Shown here piece after piece: positions 43,535 through 50,000 of a stretch of DNA of 50,000 bases. The stretch lies in assembly GCA_030141605.1 (NCBI GenBank), contig JAQGDQ010000565.1, positions 1 to 50,000 on the forward strand, in the 5' to 3' direction. Position 1 is the stretch's first letter. Each line of letters begins with the position of its first letter. Under the pieces are notes generated by a model. It was given only the letters and a program-made list of their open reading frames with translations. It searched no databases and was not told the origin of the DNA. Position numbers and translations under genes: made by a program. This DNA is from Tubiluchus corallicola. Its lineage: Eukaryota > Priapulida > Priapulimorpha > Priapulimorphida > Tubiluchidae.

Positions 43535-43655
43535 ATCAATTATGTGGACTTATTTGAGTTAATTGCAGACAGTTTTTATACATTTTGGCATAGGAGCGGC
43601 CCGTACTATTGTACGTCTCCCCGCTTTTGTCCGGCTTACCGAGATATGAGTGTAT
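43535..43655. mobile_element. Family E end fragment
   Basis: Contains the GACAGTTTTTATACA block and the terminal CCGAGATATGAGTGTA of family E. Only one end remains. Confidence 0.55.
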
Positions 43656-44092
43656 TTCAATTGGCTGTCAAAAGTTGTTAGTGTGCCAGTGCATTAGTAC
43701 GTAAATGAATCATTTATGTAGTTAATGTGTAATGCTACTTTTAATTTCAATTACGTTGTGAAAATGTAAATTATTTTTTATATTCTCTCTATAATAATAA
43801 AAGCTGTACAGATTTTTTCATCTTTCAATCAAGTCCATGTTCCAGCATCGAGTCGCCTTTACTTATAAAATTATCTACTTACTAAAATTGTGATTGTAAA
43901 TAAATGATTGTTAGGTATAAATAATAAATGAATTTATATTGAGATACTATTGATGAAGTGTTGCCACTTTTCAGTATTGCTTTCGGAAATTTATTTACTT
44001 TTATTATAATGTTAGTTTGGACAACACCGTTAGCGTGGATGTAGTGCAATGGTCTGTTCGCTAAGCTTTGCTGTTGCTTTCCAGAGATTTCT

Positions 44093-44455
44093 GGGGAGGG
44101 AGAGGGGGAGGAGGGAAAGAGAGGAGGGAGAGAGAGAAAGAGAAAAAGAGAGAGAGGAGAGAGAGCAAGAGAGAGATTGACACAGAGAGGGGCAGGTAGA
44201 AACAGCAGGAGAGAGGGAGCAGTGGGCAGAGAGAGGGGGAGGGAGGGAGAGCGAGAGAGCCAGAGAGGGAGAGAGAGAGAGAGAAAGAGAAAGAGAGATG
44301 GAGACAGAGAGGGCGAGGGAGGGAGGAAAGCAGGTAGAAACAGCAGGGGAGAGGGATCAGTTGGCAGAGAGAGAGAGGAGAGAGTGCAAGAGAGAGGGGA
44401 GGGAAGGAGAGACTGGAGTGGAGAGAGGGAGCGACGGACACACAGAGAGAGGGAT
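44093..44455. repeat. Polypurine (GA-rich) tract
   Basis: About 360 bases of GAGAGG/GAGAAA/GGGAGG sequence, almost free of pyrimidines on the + strand apart from scattered C and T. Confidence 0.95.
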
Positions 44456-44689
44456 TTTCGGTTGAAATAACGTAACAAAACGAACATTTTCCGTTCACCG
44501 TCTTTGTCTAAATTGTTGCATGCAGATGGCAGCACAATACAATTTTAAATGCAATATCATCAGTTTCGTGTTCTCATATAATACCCCATTTTCAAGTTCG
44601 TTAAAAAGTATACATTTTTACATAATTAATGCTGCAAAAGCGTTTCTCATAACTAAATAATAGATTAAAAATTTAATTAATGGCGGGTG

Positions 44690-45172
44690 AGCCCAACCAT
44701 TGATGACATCACAAACTAACATAATTTTCAGCATCAAAAATATTCCACGAGCGTGTTACACGTGTTTAAGAAAGCGAAAATTGAAGTACAGTGCTGCTGT
44801 AAGATATTCAGTGTGTTGTACTGAAACTTGGCAAGTTTTAAGATAAAAACTCAAATTTCAAATAACCACTGTGCTCACGCATGAGCTGTCGAACGTGTGC
44901 AGTTCATTACAAACTAATACATCTGAACTGAGAGGTACAGCACCTGTTTTTGTGCAATGCGCTTCCGAAATGCAGGCGCTAGCCCGTCTAACTAGTAAAT
45001 GGCGAAATGCATGTAACAGCGAAGAACTAATGGCGCGAATGTGAAACTGTGTTTGTGTGGTAATAATTCTTTCACGTAAGTCGTTTTTCAAAGAAACAGT
45101 ATGTTTCCTTTCAATATTTTAAAGAATAGATTGTTTTGACCTACAGTTTACGATTGGGTCCGGTTTTGCATA
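44690..45172. mobile_element. MITE family C, copy 4 (opposite orientation)
   Basis: Ends GATTGGGTCCGGTTTTGC near 45170 and reads as the reverse complement of family C back to about 44690. Confidence 0.62.
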
Positions 45173-45805
45173 ACCTGAAAATCAGTGACGAAAGCTTCTT
45201 TGGTAACATACATGCATTACTGCACGTTGATTATACTGTACCTTATGGTAGTAACAGATGTTCTACGCAACTAAAACTTGACATTATTCATAGCTATTGT
45301 CATGATAATATGATTTTACTACAGCCTACCAACTGTGGTTTCTCATGTGTAAATGGTAATCGTAACAATGATCTGTCGAACTTTAATCTACCGACAGGTG
45401 TCGTCGAGCATACAGTCGAAACAGTGTGCCTTGGGTCATATTTTATTTCGCGTGAAATAAACATAGACTTAAACTAAAAACTAAGAAGTTTACCTAGGCT
45501 CACATTTTATTAGCAGCCTACCTACGTTAAATTCGGACTATGTTTTCCCTAGCCGAGATAATAATGCTACAAATGCTTTTGCAAATCTTATCTCGGATGA
45601 ATTCCTATCGTCTTTCACCCGTACATACACAGTCTGTTGGTGATATTGTTTTGTTTTTATTTGTGATAATGTGAATTTACATTAGAATTGATAGTATGTA
45701 AATTTTTGATACTAAGTATTAAAATATGTTCGCTATCTTTTATTATGTATGTATGTAGTGTTGGATTATAATTTGTAACTATGTCTACTGTATATGGTCG
45801 TTGTC
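45173..45805. other. No recognisable gene
   Basis: A frame of 113 codons (45136-45477) begins inside MITE C and has no known motif. The rest is AT-rich. Confidence 0.5.
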
Positions 45806-45860
45806 GTTCAATGTGTCTCATGCGTTGGATTCTGAATCCAACGCATGAGACACATTGAAC
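45806..45860. repeat. Perfect 27-bp inverted repeat with 1-nt spacer
   Basis: Arm 45806-45832 (GTTCAATGTGTC through TTGGATTC) and arm 45834-45860 are exact reverse complements with a single T between them. Confidence 0.95.
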
Positions 45861-45875
45861 ATTAGTTACACATGG

Positions 45876-46183
<308 letters not shown>

Positions 46184-46569
46184 GTGTGTGTGAATATGTT
46201 GTAAATGTTTTTAGAAATTTTAAACATATTCCTACAAATAGAGGAAATGCATTCAGTACATTAAAAATAAATGCATTCAGTTTTTAAAAATAAAGAATTA
46301 TAATAATAATAATAATAATAATAATAGGCTCACATTTTAATAAAAATGATGATTCATATAAACAGATATAGAATTGCAGATGAAAAATTATAATTGATAA
46401 GTTTTATCATCTTTCCAGAGAAGACCCCAAACATTTAGAATTCGGAAAAGTATTTTGTATGCTTGAATATGTTCAACTATGTTGCTTAACTGTGAAACTT
46501 GCAGTAGTGCTAAATGTAAGGAAATGCATAACGAGTATATGGAGACTATAAAATCATTGCTAGACATCA

Positions 46570-47110
46570 CTAGGGATTTTCTAAATAAAGCAGCTTAAAT
46601 TGAATCTGGTACGCCAACTCTCAACTCTCAATACTGCAGGGACGACTGAATTTTTAAGTAAGGTACGAATAGTAACAATGAACTTCTTAATAGTAGCTTA
46701 AATTGAATCTGTTACGCCAACTCTCAACTCTCAATACTGCAGGACAACTGAATTTTTTAGTAAGATTTAAATAGTAACAACGAACTTCTTACTAGGCTAT
46801 TTAGAGAAACTGGGACCCTGTTTTCGTTAAATATTATGAAGCTTCTGAAATCTCTAAATATAGTAGCTTTGATTGAATCTGGTATACCAACTCCCAACTC
46901 TCAATACTGCAGGCACAACTAAATTTTTTTAGTAAGATACTGAATAGTAACAATGAACTTCCTAATAGGTTATTTAGTGTAAAAGAGATCTTCGTATGAA
47001 GCTTGGAGATCTCTAAATGAAGTAGCTTTGATTGAATCTAGTATATCAACTCTCAACACACTTATACTGCAGGGACAACTGATTATTTTTAAGTGAGATA
47101 CTGAACAGCA
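46570..47110. repeat. Tandem repeat of about 120-185 bp, four diverged units
   Basis: TTGAATCTGGTACGCCAACT, CTCTCAATACTGCAGG and GATACTGAATAGTAACAATG-like blocks recur at about 46598, 46698, 46873 and 47032. An (AAT)n run lies just before, at 46297-46326. Confidence 0.82.
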
Positions 47111-47532
47111 ACAATAAACTGGACGTACTTAACAGGCTAGTTAAAGAAAATGACATGTCACCTTTGACTGTTTACGTTAAAATAATATAAAAGAATAAGT
47201 ATATTAACAGAAAAAATCGTACCGCTGCTGACGCAATTGATTTACAAAATGAAGCCATGCACCAGCAGAACGAAATTTATCTATTATTCAATAATTAATG
47301 AAAATTTAGAGAAGCCACAGTGGCTTAGTCGGGGATAAAAATTTCCAGAATTTTGAAATTTTTGAATTTGAATAAGGGAGGAAGAGAGGCATCCATTGGG
47401 ACCAGCGTTAGTGCAATCTGTGCTATGTTTTGGAAGACGAGAAAGATTTCATTTTTGATTGTAATAGGACTAACTGTGTTTGTAACGAATGTTGTTTTGA
47501 TTTTAACACGAATTTGTGTACATTTCTATAAT
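47111..47532. other. No recognisable gene
   Basis: AT-rich. A 64-codon frame with a hydrophobic stretch (about 47440-47530) has no support as an exon. Confidence 0.45.
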
Positions 47533-47779
47533 CAGGGCCTATTTTAGGGGGGGGGGGAGTGGGGATACTTCCCCGGGGCCTCACCCTCCAAGGGGGGCCT
47601 CGCGCCGAGGTAACATTATTTTTTTGCTTTATGCGAACTTACTGTACAACTCCATATTTTCTCTTCGAAAATGCTTCTCTTGCGTTCTAGCAGTTCAAAA
47701 ATTTTCTGGGCGCCCCCCCCCCCAGGAGTCCTCACACGTCCCACTTCCCCGGGCCTCGCTTAGGCTGAAATAGGCCCTG
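47533..47779. mobile_element. Short hAT-like element with perfect 8-bp target duplication
   Basis: Ends CAGGGCCTATTTTAG and CTGAAATAGGCCCTG are inverted repeats, flanked by identical TCTATAAT (47525-47532 and 47780-47787). Only 247 bp, with G-run and C-run tracts just inside the ends. No coding content. Confidence 0.87.
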
Positions 47780-48039
47780 TCTATAATTATATAAGAATGA
47801 TGATGCAGATAAGGTTATTGGAATTGCAGACAAGTAATATATTTTTTACTATAACTTTGTTGTTCACATAAACGGATATATGTTACAAAATGGGCAAGGA
47901 AATGGGCTTTTGATAAATAAAGCTTAAAAATCGTCTTGAAATTTATGTCACCTACATGCCATCTCATTGCACACAGAGTTTGCGTTTGCAGTAACACTGT
48001 ATAAAACTTGAAAATTTAAACTCCCACAATGTCACAATT

Positions 48040-48260
48040 TTTAGCGATTGAGTCATTTGAAATAACTTTAGATAAGTAAGGTAGGGCTAAAGTTTGAAAA
48101 AATAATCAGCGCATGCGTAGCACACGTTTTGGCAATCAAGCAAAAGTTTAAGTTGCTTTATATTGTCAATAAGATCAATAATGCGTTTTTTCATGAGCCA
48201 GTGGTGCATACTGTGATAGCGATAGAGTGACGTTTTACCAGGTGGCGCAAATATTTTCAA
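48040..48260. repeat. Dispersed repeat family G, reverse copy
   Basis: Reverse complement of the family G core: AAAAATAATCAGCGCATGCG, ATTGTCAATAAGATCAATAA, GAGCCAGTGGTGCATACTG. Lies between the hAT at 47533 and the second gene's promoter. Confidence 0.6.
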
Positions 48261-48484
48261 TTATAAAGAAATAATAATCCGGTTTCACAACCATTCAAAC
48301 AGGCAAACCAATGCCAAAGTAATACAACGGGAAGTGTTTTGGGATATATCCCAGTTTCCTTCTCTTGAAACGAGAGACAATTATGCGCTGCTTCAATCCG
48401 GACTGAAAAATCGATCGGCACAGTTGTATTTATTGTAATAGCTGCTGTGTTGTGGTGTAAGAACCAACTGTGTCAATCTATTCT

Positions 48485-48795
48485 GGGTTGCGCGCATGCG
48501 CACTGCATCTGATGTCACAAACCTATGGAAAGCAAGAAGAGTCAGCGCGACACGTGAAGCTGCGAATCACTACAAGCTTGAACCTCGGGATTTCTGCTGG
48601 TGTCACGTGATAGCGCCGCACCCTCATCTCAGCTTGCTTCGCGCCAGCATCCCGAGCTCTCCAGCATCTCTTTCTGCATGCAACTAGACTGTATCGTGTC
48701 GTGCAAACGGAGAATTTGTAGACAGACGAGGTTTGGTTGCTCTTTCTTGGGACGTTTTTTATATTTTGTGATTTGTTTTCGATAACCTCACCATC
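48485..48795 (+). promoter_or_regulatory. Probable promoter and 5' UTR of the second gene
   Basis: It has a GCGCATGCGC palindrome at 48492-48501 (the NRF1 consensus) and CACGTG E-boxes at 48551 and 48604. It is richer in GC and CpG than its surroundings and leads directly to the ATG at 48796. The start site itself cannot be placed from sequence. Confidence 0.5.
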
Positions 48796-48808
48796 ATGTC
48801 TGCACCAC
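48796..48808 (+). CDS. First coding exon of a second gene (13 nt: MSAP plus one base)
   Basis: ATG with A at -3 encodes Met-Ser-Ala-Pro and one further base before a near-consensus donor GTAAGT at 48809. It follows a CpG-richer stretch that looks like a promoter and 5' UTR. The rest of the gene lies beyond the window, so no product can be named. Confidence 0.5.
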
Positions 48809-49298
48809 GTAAGTAGCATTTTGATTGGTACACTTTAGTGTGAAAATTTGAACGGGTCCCTGATGCTGCTGCAGTTATGAGCTCAGGGGCGTGTCCCTGA
48901 CCCGAGTGAACTCTGCATACTGAACCGTAACTTGACGCTCATAAAAATTCTAGCTATTCATTATCTTGAAAAGTAAATTTGTTTGGCTACGGAAATTACA
49001 GGCTTTTGGCGCTTGGAGTTTCAATGTTAAAGAATTTGGTCAATAGTAGCCAATTTAAAGGGGGCCAACCTATAAGTAACGCTTCAATTTTCTTATCAAC
49101 AGATGTCGCCACGCTATGCATAGAATTCGATTGTACTTGGCTTTTAACGGAAGTGGTGCTGACAACAAGCCACTGGCGTAGCAGTGTTTAGTTTTTTGCT
49201 GGATTACTGCTGCGTTTACCTGTCTGAAGGCAGATTTCTTTTATTTTAGAATTCTGCCTGCCCAATGTATACAATGGACGTGACGGGTAGATGATGAT
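48809..49298. other. Start of the first intron of the second gene
   Basis: Begins with the GTAAGT donor. No further exon seen before the 63-bp array. Confidence 0.45.
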
Positions 49299-50000
49299 GA
49301 TGATATTTATGAAGAAAATTTTGGATGTTTAGTGGATTTTCAACCAAATCTTAGCATGAAATCAACTATTTATGAAGAAGATTTTTGATGTTTAGAGAAT
49401 TTTCAATCAAATCTTAGCGTAAAATCAACTATTTATGAAGAAAATTTTAGATGTTTAGAGGATTTTCAACCAAATCTTAGCATGAAGTCAACTATTTATG
49501 AAGAAAATTTTGGATGTTTAGAGGATTTTCAACCAAATCTTAGCATGAAATCAACTATTTATGAAGAAAATTTTGGATGTTTAGTGGATTTTCAACCAAA
49601 TCTTAGCATAAAATCAACTATTTATGAAGAAAATTTTGGATGTTTAGAGGATTTTCAACTAAATCTTAGCGTAAAATCAATTATTTATGAAGAAAATTTT
49701 AGATGTTTAGAGGATTTTCAACCAAATCTTAGCATGAAATCAACTATTTATGAAGAAAATTTTTGATGTTTAGAAAATTTTCAATCAAATCTTATCGTAA
49801 AATCAACTATTTATGAAGAAAATTTTAGATGTTTAGAGGATTTTCAACCAAATCTTAGCATGAGGTCAACTATTTATGAAGAAAATTTTTGATGTTTAGA
49901 GAATTTTCAATCAAATCTTAGCGTAAAATCAACTATTTATGAAGAAAATTTTAGATGTTTAGAGGATTTTCAACCAAATCTTAGCATGAAGTCAACTATT
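49299..50000. repeat. 63-bp tandem repeat running off the window
   Basis: ATTTATGAAGAAAATTTT, GATGTTTAGAGGATTTTCAA and CAAATCTTAGC blocks in about 11 units. The unit is 21 codons long and open in one frame for runs of four units, but TTTTTGATG variants put stops in others, so no coding role is claimed. It lies in the first intron of the second gene. Confidence 0.93.

Noticed and set aside
43882-44535. 217-codon minus-strand frame rich in S, L and P
   Set aside because: It is the complement of the polypurine tract and has no splice support or known domain.
45136-45477. 113-codon frame as a small gene
   Set aside because: Its start lies within a MITE end, and no motif or splice context supports it.
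49482-49766. 94-codon frame of 21-residue repeats as a coding exon
   Set aside because: Neighbouring units of the same 63-bp array carry stops in this frame, so the openness is incidental.

Overview
The window is nuclear DNA of an animal. It is AT-rich, most of it is intron and repeat, and it has short exons with GT..AG borders. Satellites, microsatellites, MITE-like DNA transposons and broken LINEs are abundant. The 5S rRNA-like copy at 20234-20353 has an early-animal look (sponge or cnidarian type by memory), but the sequence alone does not fix the phylum. There is no bacterial-style gene organisation, CRISPR array or operon.

One gene dominates. Twelve coding exons on the + strand (8030 to 41357) join in a consistent phase into a predicted protein of about 582 residues. 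It has a basic N-terminus, one transmembrane segment, and a long coiled-coil region with about ten N-glycosylation sequons. Exons 1 to 5 match the N-terminal half of vertebrate EFCAB14 (KKRKEL start motif, Cys-rich TM segment, conserved N-I-T sequon, S-A-A-D-L block). The C-terminus shows no canonical EF-hand. An extra exon at 826-992 encodes a second TM segment and has the same splice phases as the TM exon of this gene. It is either an alternative TM exon from an upstream promoter or a piece of a tandem paralogue. A second gene appears to start near the right edge: promoter-like DNA with an NRF1 palindrome and two CACGTG boxes, then a 13-nt first coding exon (48796-48808).

Layout. 1-7470: lone TM exon, a 45-bp minisatellite, TA/CA repeats, a 2-kb array of 20-bp units rich in GATA motifs, a degenerate CCAA-type repeat. 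7470-8300: promoter region and exon 1. 8300-13526: intron 1 with three MITEs and minisatellites. 13527-18917: exon 2 and intron 2. 18918-25158: exon 3 and a long intron with a Tc1 remnant, a 5S-headed GC-rich unit, and a LINE split by a hAT element. 25159-32935: exons 4 to 7, where exon-5 and exon-6 ends, including their splice donors, are tandemly amplified into the introns. 32936-41357: exons 8 to 12 with MITEs, a pentanucleotide array and a minus-strand RT remnant. 41358-48490: 3' flank with a 137-bp tandem repeat, pogo-like and other MITEs, a polypurine tract, a perfect 27-bp hairpin next to about 300 bp of (CA)n, and a small hAT. 48490-50000: start of the second gene and a 63-bp array.

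The features of most interest are the two arrays built from exon ends plus splice donors, the second TM exon, and the 5S-headed unit. All family assignments are by eye and memory; no database search was possible.
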